The notes under the pieces were generated by a model, which had not been told where the DNA came from, did not search any database, and saw nothing but the letters and a program-made list of their open reading frames with translations. Positions 46,701 to 56,545 of a DNA stretch of 64,000 bases are shown in pieces. The translations under genes were made by a program, and so were the position numbers. The DNA lies in assembly GCA_033239525.1 (NCBI GenBank), contig BSYO01000035.1, positions 2,266,965-2,330,964 of the forward strand, read 5' to 3'. This DNA is from Nepenthes gracilis. Its lineage: Eukaryota; Streptophyta; Magnoliopsida; Caryophyllales; Nepenthaceae. How positions within the stretch are numbered: position 1 is the stretch's first letter; each line of letters begins with the position of its first letter.

Positions 46701-49700
46701 ATGTGTACGGTTTAAAAATTAGGCTTGATTACTTTTTTAAGCTGGACATGGTCATGGGTGAAATCAACACTCTCCTCACACATGTCAAAAACGCTCCAGC
46801 ATGCAAGGGCGGACCCACTTTACTGGGTGTAGAGTCAATTGACCCCACACGAAAAAAAATTATGTAAATAAGAAAATTTTAGATAAATTACTAATATATA
46901 TATATATATATATATATTAGTAATTTATCTAAAATATTTTGTTGACTACACTGAATATTTTTAATTAATCTCATAAAATTTATTTATTAATTATTGTGAT
47001 TCACTTTTGGCCAATTTTTCAATAAAATAATAATACAATTATTTTAAATTTATTCTACCAAAATTAAAATTATAAAGTTATTAAAGAAATATTAGATTCG
47101 TCCTTGTCAACATGTGTCCTAATTTTTTTAAATTTTTTCAAAAATTTCAATACGGTCCAATAGTTTTAAACACATTTTGGACATATTTTTGTTTGGGTTT
47201 TTTTTCCTTATATTTTGTATCTTTTGGTAATTATAATATCTAAAGTAGTAATATTAAAATATAGATATTGATTAATCTATAAAAGATTTGCTATATTAAG
47301 TTTTGTTTTAGTTTGTTAAGTTATGTCATTTTTGTTATTCTACTATAATAACTTATTGAAAATATTATAGTATAACTCATTTATATTGATTCAATTGCAT
47401 ATTTTTTCTATGAAATTTTTTAGGTAACAAAATAAGAAATATACATATTATTACTAATTTATTATAAAAAAGTGTTCATCAATTAAAAAGTAATAAACTA
47501 TGATATCAGTTAATATATTCCAACATATCTTGTTCTCTTTTCTAGAGAAATAGATTGTCAATGTTGTGTTGTGTTGTGTTCTATGTCTGTTGATTCTTAG
47601 ATCTTATGCAACAAAATGAAACTCTTATTGTCATTTCAAGGGTCAAGAGTGAATGACAAGAAATGAATGGTGGACATTAAAACAAATTAATAAAGCTCAA
47701 AATAAATCTCAATTTTTTATTTTTTATCACTCTATTATTCCTTGAAATGACAAAGAAGTTTTATTCATGGGATGACCATAACGAAATCCTAATAAGAACA
47801 CCATGTTGGTGCTGATCTTAATGCTGCCAAAGGTAGCGTTCTGATTCTGCTAAGCTTTCTTATTTTTTTTGTAAAAAAAAAAAAAGAAAAGAAAACTCGA
47901 AGTGAGCTGAAAAATAAGGTAACGAAAACAAATAGTTCTGTTTTGATTTGGAGTATTGCAATCTCTTCAAGTTTTGTTAGGTTTCGGTTCGGTTTCGATT
48001 TGATAGTTTTAATTTGTAATTATCTAACCTGATTAGCATATATGTAATTGTTTTAACTTTTCCAAATATGACATTATATAAACTTTGTTGGAGGGATGTT
48101 AAAAAAAGTCGCTAACCCTCTAACCAAAAGTGAGCCGTTTTAGATGTAATTTTTTATAATAATTTGATAATTTTTCACAATTCTTTTAAAGTCAAACTAG
48201 TTCGATTGCAGTTTTGTTTATTCACCAAACTAGTTGGGATTAGAGTAGAAGCTCATGGGACATTGATTAAAATATTAGTATTAATTATGACAGTATTAGT
48301 ATCAGTTGTATTGGGTGATGCATATCGGTATTAAAAGTCATAAAAGGAATGTTTTTTCTTGTTATCACATTAAAAGTGAGTTGTATACTATCATGGAATA
48401 AAATATCGGTATCAAGCCCTCAATATTTATATTTCTTGATTCCATGACAAAATGATTGGATAATATCTGCCCGTCAGTTTCTGATTTACAAGAAAGTACG
48501 TTTGATAAGTTCAATGTTAATATATATTATCTGATACAGTTGATACCATTATTGTCATGATTGATATTGTTACTGATATTTACATTTATGATAATATGTG
48601 GCCATCTTTAATCATACATTTATATATTTGAATAGTTTTAGTCAATTTTATAAAATTTAAATATGATAGATATCTTTTTAGGTTATTGGAAAATATTTCA
48701 CAATATATTTGATATATGTTTATACCTCAATAGAACATATAGATTTAGTCTTCCTAGAATATTTACATACGTTTAAAACATATTGATTTAGGCATCCTAG
48801 AACCAGGCAAAGAAAAAAAAATGGTCGATAGACTGTGATTTGTCATTGACGTAGAGACAATCGCGATATTTTTTTTCAGTATCAAGAAATAACAGTATAT
48901 TAATGAACATCAGCAGATTTTCTGTTCCATGATGTGGAACTTTGTCAAATTGCTTTGTTCATATTGGCTTGTGAATGGGTTTGTTTTTTGAAGTTAAAAT
49001 GCATTTTCCTTGAAAAATAGTTAAAATTGTAAGAATATTGTCCTACATAATATGGCATTTGTTTATTTATTTAGAGTGGTCATATGTTACAATCATGTAT
49101 AGTTACCTACAACTGTTATATTAGTTACGATAAAAGAAATTATTTCCTTAGTAAGCTCACACTTTGCTGAAAGAAGGCATTATGTAATTGATGAGTCGGC
49201 CTTCTTCCCGTCCTATAAAAGATACTAGAACATTGGTTATATCATGATTGAGAGACTAAGGTTTTTCTGGATCATATTTTACTGCAAGTTACAAAGAGTT
49301 GTTTATGAATCCGACATTTCTGTTCTGACTGAAGCATACAGAAAGAGAGAGAGAGAGCAACCTGTTCCGCTCTAGTCTAGGCAACAACAATTCTTTTGAT
49401 TTTTCGCGCATTGCAGATCCCACATATGACAGAATTGATTTATAAGCATCGGTTAATGTATATCATTGACGTGTTTTTGCATTATGATTCGTGAAGTATT
49501 ATAATAATTTAATGATACCGAGTACGATAATCTACGACATGCATATTTTCAGTCAAATGATAGTAATGAAGTCTTAAATTGTATTGAGATTTTCAAATGT
49601 GTGTGGTGTTATCTTGTGATCTAATCATCCTTGTGCACCAGGTGGCTTGTTGACCACATGATGAAGCTTGGTTTTTCGAGGTCATTGTCTGAGTGGATTG

Positions 49701-51694
49701 GTAGCAATCTCAAGAACTCCGGCGGTGACGGTGAGGCCTTTGCTTTCAGTCTAAACGGCGCCATTGAAATGTTCAACTCTTACAGGTCAGATATCTTCCT
49801 CCCTCCTTGTTTGGTAAAAAGGAGAAAGTCTCCTAGGATTTTTTTTTAATCTTTTCTTGTAATTTTGTTATGGATTTCTGTCTGATAATTTGGATGGTTT
49901 GGATTAGAGTTGACAATACTAAACATTATACGAGAATACGACACGAAATAAGAGGGCTTATGTATTAAATACGAGAATAGTGACAATATATGACACTATT
50001 GATTAACATGTCGGGTTAATATGATTATAAACTAACATGATCAAAATCCTTATATCCATCCGGATTTTGTTTAATGAACGTGCAATAGGTCATGCTTACG
50101 GACGTACTTGTTAAATGTGTATTATTGTGCTGAATGAATAAGGTCTCTTTATTAAATGATTATTAATCGTGTTGTATCATGTTAGTGTTTACTCTATTAT
50201 CCCAATGCCTTGACATGGCACGAATATGACATGCCAACATGAGTTCATATTCCTAGTTTGGATTATGATAATATATTAAATATGTTGAGCCAAACTCGGC
50301 ACCAGACCCTCGATACTGAAACAAAATCATGATATATTATTGTTTTGACTATATATCATAATATATCAGATGATATTTTAAATATTAGTTGATATATTTG
50401 ATATTTAATCAATACTTGTTTGCCATTTTATAATTTTTAGAAAATTATTTTACATTTATTAACTCGTTAAATGTGTTACAAGTATATCTTATCGTATCAT
50501 ATTAACATGTTACATATTTCTTGCTATGGCATACATCATATTAACATGTTACATATTTCTTGCTATGGCATACAAATACAGTCTGTTTATTACATGAGTT
50601 GTACAGATCGCATATTATTATTCATTTATTTAATAAGTCGTGTTTGTGTTTGGTTTATTAAGACGATTATAACCGTATTGTGATTGTATTAACGTTGACT
50701 CTATCATATCAATGTCTTGACAAGACCCGAATATAGGAATTGAAGCCCCAAGTTTGGATTATGACAACATATTCAGAATATGTTGGACCCGCTCATCTTA
50801 ATATTCTAACCGTTTAAATTATCATGCTAAAATTTAAAATATTAAAAATATAAAAAGACTCTAAAGTAAAACGACCCAGAACTTTATCATTGAAACAAGA
50901 AAATTAGAAATGAGCGTTTTTTTTTTTTTTTTTTTGCCAAACTTCATTGATTTTAAAGAGGTTTTAAGTAGGTTCAGTCTTCACTCTCTTTATTCGTCTA
51001 TTATATACAGTTTTATATTACATTATGTATGATATGATGTTTTTACGACTCAGAATTATGGTCATTATGATAGAAGATGATAATTCTATCGATACATCTA
51101 TCCAAAGAACTATCCTTTAAAAAAAAAAAAAAAGTTTGACAATGATATTTATTTGAACAATGCTACATGTAAAATCAAATTATTCAACCTTGGTATAACT
51201 TTGTTTAAAAAATAAGTTAATTTATATTTATTTAATTCTGTAAATATGGAAAATAATTTGTAAATGGTAAATATAAAATATTTATCTTTCACAACCTTAA
51301 TTATAAAAATAAATAAAATATATATTTTTATAGAAAATGTTATTGTATTCATTCTTTCTCTCTTTCTTCATATGTATTTATATTTATATATTATTGGTAT
51401 TTTCTTTCTAATTTTCTCAGAGAAAATGTAAAACCTTTCAGGGAGGCAGATTATTGGTCTCTTCTTGAGCACCCTCCGAAAGGGACCGAGATCTTGATGG
51501 TGCAAGCGGAGAATAGCGATAGGTGGGACCCGGAGGTTGTTCGGAGGCTCGAGCGCCTTGCTTCAAGGGGAGAAGATGAATCCGAGGGGAAGGTTACGTT
51601 TCACGTTCTTCCTAAAGCCGGGCACTGGGTCCACGTCGACAACCCTAAAGGGCTCTTGGAGCTCATTGCTTCGAGAATCGCCTCCCTCGCCTGA
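43513..51694 (+). CDS. alpha/beta hydrolase, ABHD11/YbfF type, complete, 5 exons
   Basis: Exons 43513-43780, 45279-45517, 46403-46515, 49642-49785 and 51442-51694 join in phase into 338 codons. The first ~45 residues are Arg/Ser-rich without acids (MATRTIRSKLGLVQLTWFWN), like an organelle presequence; mitochondria are the likelier target because animal ABHD11 is mitochondrial. The hydrolase core has the oxyanion-side HGLLGSGRNW (61-70), VDLRNHGRS (96-104), the nucleophile elbow GHSMGG with Ser142, LDSVAG (173-178) and the catalytic His316 in KAGHWVH. The acid of the triad is expected in the segment after the lid, and I cannot assign it with certainty. Members of this family are esterases or thioesterases on small acyl substrates; the plant substrate is unknown to me. 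All splice junctions are GT-AG and no break is seen. AATAAA at 51773-51778 is a likely poly(A) signal. Confidence 0.92.
45279..45517 (+). CDS. hydrolase exon 2 (nucleophile)
   Basis: Acceptor TTCTTGCAG|AA; codon 90 is split (G|AA, Glu). Encodes WRIVLVDLRNHGRSA and DVIIGHSMGGKVALQFAES, with Ser142 in the elbow. Donor AAACAG|GTACTA. Confidence 0.92.
45525..46075 (+). repeat. ATATCGG-family element in hydrolase intron 2
   Basis: 'gataatataacaatatgttt', 'catatatttggctgatatat' and the end 'ccgatattttcatatatgat' (about 46042-46061) match the family. It begins eight bases after the exon 2 donor. Confidence 0.6.
46146..46345 (+). repeat. ATATCGG-family element in hydrolase intron 2
   Basis: Starts 'tatggatgaaaatatcggct' and continues with 'cgataatatattggctaata' and 'tgatatcgatacatattatt'. 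It ends within 60 bp of exon 3. Confidence 0.65.
46403..46515 (+). CDS. hydrolase exon 3
   Basis: The acceptor is GCAGAGCAG|CTG rather than the upstream GATGCAG, because only the former keeps frame with exon 2 and gives PKQ-LWILDSVAG. Encodes residues 170-206, ending LQSLPSSIPSR. Donor AGAAA|GTGAGT. Confidence 0.88.
46804..47106 (+). mobile_element. hAT-like MITE (303 bp) with 8-bp target duplication
   Basis: Ends are CAAGGGCGGACCC and the complement of GATTCGTCCTTG (CAAGGACGAATC). The flanking 8-mers CCAGCATG (46796-46803) and TCAACATG (47107-47114) agree in six of eight, both differences being transitions. The start continues 'actgggtgtagagtcaattg', as in the common plant hAT MITEs that begin CARGGGCGGA. 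It contains a perfect 60-bp palindrome. Confidence 0.75.
46876..46935. repeat. perfect 60-bp palindrome
   Basis: ATTTTAGATAAATTACTAAT at the left is exactly complemented by ATTAGTAATTTATCTAAAAT at the right, with a (TA)n centre, so 30-bp arms meet without a loop. Confidence 0.9.
47960..48250 (+). repeat. MITE-like block with CGGTTCGG start
   Basis: 'gtttcggttcggtttcgatt' near 47981 and a degenerate counterpart 'ctagttcgattgcagttttg' near 48198 resemble the block in OR intron 1. The limits are uncertain. Confidence 0.35.
48260..48605 (+). repeat. ATATCGG-family element in hydrolase intron 3
   Basis: Contains 'gggtgatgcatatcggtatt' (as in the OR intron 3 copy), 'aaaatatcggtatcaagccc' and the end 'gttactgatatttacattta'. 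Confidence 0.6.
48606..49641 (+). other. remaining hydrolase intron 3
   Basis: A short (GA)n run at about 49341-49356, and another weak ATATCGG-type trace near 48865-48900. Otherwise ordinary intron sequence. Confidence 0.4.
49642..49785 (+). CDS. hydrolase exon 4
   Basis: Acceptor GTGCACCAG|G; completes Lys207. Encodes WLVDHMMKLGFSRSLSEWIG and FAFSLNGAIEMFNSY, the lid and following helix. Donor TACAG|GTCAGA. Confidence 0.9.
50290..50430 (+). repeat. ATATCGG-family fragment in hydrolase intron 4
   Basis: 'gaccctcgatactgaaacaa', 'tatatcagatgatattttaa' and 'ttagttgatatatttgatat' match the right half of longer copies. Confidence 0.5.
50496..50573 (+). repeat. 39-bp tandem duplication
   Basis: 'atcatattaacatgttacat' to 'gctatggcatac' occurs twice with no mismatch, at 50496 and 50535. 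Confidence 0.92.
51442..51694 (+). CDS. hydrolase exon 5 (catalytic His)
   Basis: Acceptor CCTTTCAG|G; completes Arg255. Encodes EADYWSLLEHPPKGTEIL, a Glu/Arg-rich helix, and VLPKAGHWVHVDNPKGLLEL with His316. Stop TGA 51692-51694. Confidence 0.92.
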
Positions 51695-51953
51695 GACCAA
51701 TCGGAATTCTGTTATGGTTCTTCTAATCAACCGTCTTTTTATCATTTTTATGATTGAAATCATTTCAAAAGTAATAAAATGTTAAGAATGGAACTATTTA
51801 TTGTGTTGTTTTAATCTTAGCATTCCATGTTATAAATATAAATCTCAACTATTAGAAGGCAATAAATGTTGATGGTTGGAAGGACTATTAGAAGGCAATC
51901 TCAACTTATTGGAAAGCATGAGTTTGGAAATCATTTCAAAAGTTCATCATTTA
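51695..51953 (+). other. hydrolase 3' UTR and flank
   Basis: AATAAA at 51773-51778 is the likely poly(A) signal, about 80 nt after the stop. 'attagaaggcaat' occurs at about 51850 and 51889. The large duplication begins near 51954. Confidence 0.55.
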
Positions 51954-54900
51954 ACGATATATGTAATATTTATGTATCCTTATGTTATAAAATCATGAAC
52001 CAAACATTGTATCAATCCACATGCATGCTGCCAAGGTTATTGGACAGGTGTAACCTTTCTTCAAGTTGGTTTAATAATCTTTGATTTTCTAATTTCTTAT
52101 ATACTTCATATTTCTACACGAATTTGTATTGGACTGTGATTTGAGATGTGCGGTTTGGCCCATAGATTAGGCGATAGGAATGCCTCGTACATATAGATAT
52201 ATGTTAAGCCTGAAACATGTCTTGATTATATGTTTTGATTCTGATTTCCTTTAATTTCTGCAAATAAATTTATGAGTTTTGGATTCGAATGATGGTATGT
52301 GCCTACGTGGATGTGATGATGGTTATGGCTTATGCTATGTGACTTGAATCACGATATCTTATGATACGATATGATATCGTTTATAAGATTTAATCGGATT
52401 ATAATTTATTATGATTATATCCCGAATAATAATATTTAATACTAATATGATAATTTAATGGAGATTATTATCGATTTTCAGAGATTTCACGGTTCTTGTG
52501 GTTTGTTTTTACATGAATGTTATGTGAAATCCCTTTTCTCTAATTTATATATATTGTTTTACATGTACGAGAATACTTGTTAAATTTAGACTTACGTTTT
52601 TATATTTTATTTCTTCATATTAGTAGATTGGATGCAATTATAGGAGTTCAAACTTGATTTGATGTGGCATTATTTCCCTAGTGAGTATGAATATATATGC
52701 CTATTAGGCATTTGATCTCGGGGTGTATTTGATTATTGTGGATGGCCAATTGTGGGCCGTGGAATCTGTATTAAGAATTATGGAATATTTATATTTTATG
52801 GATGAGTTATTATTTCATTGAATATCATCTTTTTAACTTATGAATAGTATGTTATGTATTTTAGTGTCCAAATTATATCCAATGAGGTCCTATGGAGGTT
52901 GTGTTTTGTTAGGTCCTATATATATATAAATTGTTATACCTGGATTAGATTTTGTCGTTATTAATGTATTTATTAGATTTTATGTTGTAGATTTTTATTT
53001 ATTGATCTGTATATTATGCCTCGGGGACGTGACTCATATATGCAAAAGTAGAACTAGAATCGATTTTGAGGTTTCATCAAAAGTCAGTATGGAGATCAAA
53101 ATTTAAGATTCAACTACCAAAATTTTTGCCACCCTCCCCTAGCAAGTGCCAATTCAAGTTTCTCCAATCAAAGATTTATGCCGTATTAATAAAAAATAAG
53201 AACGTGATATACCGGTGTTATACGATTTTGAGCATCAACAACTACATTTTTTGTTGGGATTAAATTTGTCAATCAGACCAAGTCCAAGGTGGGGGAGATT
53301 CAAAAGAAATGTCAATATAGCGATTACACAACATATCATTTAATCTTGTTTAATCGCTCACTTCCTCATTCCATTGACTTATTAGGTATATTATATATGA
53401 TCATTTTATTCTATCATAATAGCCAATTATGTTGTTATAGCTATGGCTCGAGTGAAACCGATATCAAAATATTGGGGTTGGATCAAATCTAAAACGTTTT
53501 TAAGAGGGGTTATGTATTTCGCCTTTTCAAACTAGTCTTTTAACGTGTACCCTGAATCAAAATTTTAACTTGAAAAATTTGAAGCAGGCTTTTGCATCTT
53601 TTAACCTGAATTTTGCACATCACAAATCAGAACAATGGCATACGAATATGTGAGTAATTCATCAGTTTACCTTCATACGTTTATATTAATAAAATATAAG
53701 TTAAACCAAAATAATTGAGCTTTAGTGATGAGAGAATTCAACCTCTGGATAGCAATGTGATGCGTGTATGATCGACGTTGGCACCTATGGTAACGATGAC
53801 AATAGTCAAAATCGAGAAGAAGATGGAACGAGGAGTTCGGGGACGGAAAAAAGTAGAGGGAAATACGGGAAAGAAGGAGCTCGGGGCTAAGGTGAAAACA
53901 ATGAGGTGGAACAGAGATGGACGAGATGCAAAAGAAGGTCGAGATTAAAGGAGCTGAGATGCAGAAAAAGGCAGAGGCGAGAAGAAAGGGAAAAGGCAAA
54001 GGGAAAACCGAGGTGAGAAAGAGAGGAGAGAGAGAAAGCAGTGAAAGAGGGAACGGGAGAATAAGACGTGAGAGAGAGACAAATATTACTTTCCTTTCTT
54101 ACTGTAAAGATTACTATTATATATATATAGTAATATTCCAACTAAAGTAGTTGACATCCGACGGAAGCACATAATCAAACAGAAAGAATAATCAAAACAG
54201 AAAATCATAACAGAACCTAACAGAATGAATAAAAAAAAACAAGACTAAGAAAAAAAAGAGAAAAGAAAAAAAATGCTCGCAATACAATGCTACGAACCTT
54301 GAGATTTCTTAGAGAAAAGAATATCTACAAATTTTATCAACTTGGTTTTTTGAATCCAATAAATTTAAAATTTTTAAAAATCTCCTGTTTGAATATTATT
54401 TTCTATTTACTGAACTGATTCCATATATCAAAACATTAAGTCAGTAAAAGTGCTCAAAAATTGATGTTCTAAATTCACTATTTTTTCAAAAAAAAATTCA
54501 TTTATTCTATTAACAACTTTTATTTTTTTATTTTTTAGTTTCACTCTTGATTTTATTTTGATATCAATTTTAATATAGGCAAAATAATTTGTCCAAATCA
54601 CATCAACAACTCTAAAATTAAACTTAACATGATCAAAATATAAGCTCAATTTGATTTTATACAACTTTACTAAGAATAATTAAACTTAACCTTTTCAAAA
54701 TTCATTTGAATTGTGAAATTAAAATCAAAATTAAAAATATAAGCTCAATTTTAATTCTATTAGAATTGAAATTGGTTAGAATTTAAATTATATAAGTAAT
54801 TATAATTATGAGAAAAAATAAAATTGACTTATGCTTAATTTTTTAAACCATATATAAAAATAAATAAAATAAGTAATCCCATATAAAATTTAATTTTTTA

Positions 54901-55479
54901 ATATATAAACTTTAATATAATATAACTTTATAAAATCTTATTTTAGATATTGATAATATGCTATATATATATATATATATAGATAATATTTATTAACCGA
55001 GTATTATTTTTTAAATTTTTGAATAATAGTAATATATGTTTTTTAAAAAATAAATTTAAAAATAAAAGCATAGTTGGCATACTTTTATTAAATTTAAACA
55101 ATTAAAAATATTTTATCAAAATAATTATATTTTATTTAATTTTGTTATATTTAATTAACAGATAATATTAAAATTTAAAATTATAATTCTTTAATATATA
55201 CTAAAAATTAAAAAATTATCATATACTATTTTTAATTATAAAAATTTAAAATATAAAAGTAAAATTTAATTCTACTTTATACCAAATAAAAAAATTTAAA
55301 ATTACCCTAAATTTTAATTTTAATTTTAAATTATAGGTGTCACAAAAATTATGACTTACATAAATTTATATTAAAATAAAAGTTAGACAATATAATTTTA
55401 TAATATATAAATAATAAAGTATAAAAATTAAATTTATTTCCCTATTTAATTGATCCAGTTGGATTTCCACCATTTTCGC

Positions 55480-55517
55480 GGCCCAAATGTCAGTCTCAAA
55501 ACCCTAGCTATAAATAG
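55480..55517 (+). promoter_or_regulatory. ribosomal-protein-type promoter, left copy
   Basis: GGCCCA (site II element in complement, 55480-55485), telo-box AAACCCTA (55499-55506) and TATAAATAG (55509-55517) occur within 38 bp. In plants this combination marks ribosomal protein and other translation genes active in dividing cells. Confidence 0.78.
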
Positions 55518-55776
55518 TGATCGTTTCCGTTTGAGACTCGCTGCAGATCGCAGACAGGTGACACTTCAATCGCCCTCTCTCTACTCGTCTGACTACAATG
55601 ATGCAATCCTCTCTCCCTCTCTCTTGCATGTAGATCTCCATATTTTCTGCAAGTTTTATTGTGTTGTCGCTTGTAGTTTCAAAGATTAAGACTGGTTTTG
55701 CTTGACGTGGGCGTTGATTCTTGTTCTTCGATTTCATACTCGAAGTGATTTGCGGAAGTTTTGATGCAATCGCTTG

Positions 55777-55777
55777 C

Positions 55778-55812
<35 letters not shown>

Positions 55813-55816
55813 TTTT
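55777..55816 (+). repeat. (TTTA)n microsatellite, left copy
   Basis: About ten uninterrupted TTTA units in the first intron of the S14 pseudogene copy. The right copy has the same run at about 60391-60430. Confidence 0.9.
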
Positions 55817-55874
55817 TGCTGAGATAAGATATTTATTGAATCTAAGCTATTCTTTTGTTGTATGCATTTGATAG

Positions 55875-55993
55875 TCGAAGGGGAAGACAAGGAGCCCAAA
55901 GAAGAGACTGTCACTCTCGGTCCTTCCGTAAGAGAAGGCGAGCATGTCTTCGGCGTTGCTCACGTTTTTGCATCGTTCAACGACACTTTCATC
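55875..55993 (+). pseudogene. RPS14: 40S ribosomal protein S14 (uS11), truncated and frameshifted copy
   Basis: Corresponds base for base to the exon at 60489-60608 but lacks one G in the run AAGGG/AAGG (near 55890). This shifts the frame after about five codons; [18 protein letters not shown] is readable only in the shifted frame. The duplication ends 30 bp after the exon, so the following exons are absent. Its promoter copy (55480-55517) is intact, so a short non-coding transcript is possible. uS11 sits on the platform of the small ribosomal subunit. Confidence 0.88.
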
Positions 55994-56023
55994 GTTAAGT
56001 GTGGAATTGATAGATAGTATAGG

Positions 56024-56545
56024 ATTCCCTTGAATTATTTTGGATATATTTAATATTTTAGGTTTATTGGATGTGTTAGATTAATATTATTTTGTAGAAT
56101 TTTGAAAGATTTTGGTTCTGTGTTCAGCGTTCAAGGTTCACCGGTTGTGCATCCAAGGTGTGAAAACTAGAATGTGTATGCTCGAGGGGCACTCGAGCGC
56201 AAATTCTAGAATGGGCCTTGTTTGGGCCGCGCTCGAATGGTGCTCAATCACCGAGCTACTCGAGAGCATACGCCCGAGGCATGCTCGAGCATGGGTTGCT
56301 TTATAAAAGTGCGCATGGGTTAGGGTTTTGCCATTCTTTACGCAGCCGAGCAGAAGGAGAGAAATAGAGGAAGGAAAGGAAGAGAGAAAAAGTGACGATC
56401 GAGCATCTAGGAGTATCTTTTTGTCAGATTTGATGAGTATAAGGTTGAGATAAGTATTTGTAGACCAAATCCTTAATCTATTTTCATATATGACGATATT
56501 TGTATATATTTTGAAAATTTTCTTTACATGCATATTATTTTATAC
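56024..56545. other. 522-bp spacer between the duplicated copies
   Basis: GC-richer, with CTCGAG/GCTCGAG words repeated ('ctcgaggggcactcgagcgc', near 56181), a TATAAAAG (about 56302) and a purine-rich leader ('gagagaaatagaggaaggaa'). It looks like part of an LTR or a promoter from a mobile element. It is not present before the left copy. Confidence 0.45.

Larger units (their letters stand above)
46745..47600 (+). repeat. family-B dispersed repeat in hydrolase intron 3, split by a MITE
   Basis: The flanks 46745-46803 and 47107-47600 together match the family-B copy in OR intron 4 ('ttggacatatttttgtttgg', 'atagatattgattaatctat', 'aactcatttatattga'). The middle is the hAT-like element at 46804-47106. 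Confidence 0.6.
49900..50770 (+). repeat. two related repeat blocks in hydrolase intron 4
   Basis: 'agtttggattatgataatat' (about 50257) and 'agtttggattatgacaacat' (about 50752) end two blocks that share 'cgttaaatgtgttac/ttgttaaatgtgtatt' and '...tgtattaacgttgactctat'-type phrases. They look like copies of one element with GACAC/GTGTC-rich ends. Confidence 0.45.
51954..56023 (+). repeat. 4.07-kb direct duplication, left copy
   Basis: Matches 56546-60638 from 'acgatata' through 'gatagatagtatagg'. Shared landmarks include 'gcggtttggcccatagatta', 'ttgtcaatcagaccaagtcc'-type text, the GA-rich tract near 53900-54070, a (TA)n run near 54962, the promoter at 55480-55517 and a TTTA microsatellite at 55777-55816. 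Differences are small substitutions and indels, more frequent in the left third than in the right two thirds. Confidence 0.93.

Noticed and set aside
53673..54141. Ser/Leu/Phe-rich minus-strand frames, repeated at 58306-58746
   Set aside because: They arise from a GA-rich low-complexity tract read on the other strand. The two duplicated copies differ by frameshifting indels, which argues against a conserved protein.
54428..54664. 78-codon minus-strand frame, nearly repeated at 59036-59275
   Set aside because: Preserved in both copies only because the DNA is duplicated. It is Lys/Ile/Phe-rich as expected of AT-rich DNA, with no motif.
55450..55689. 79-codon plus-strand frame over the S14 promoter (also 60063-60248)
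   Set aside because: It covers the site II/telo-box/TATA promoter, its end differs between the two copies, and there is no homology.
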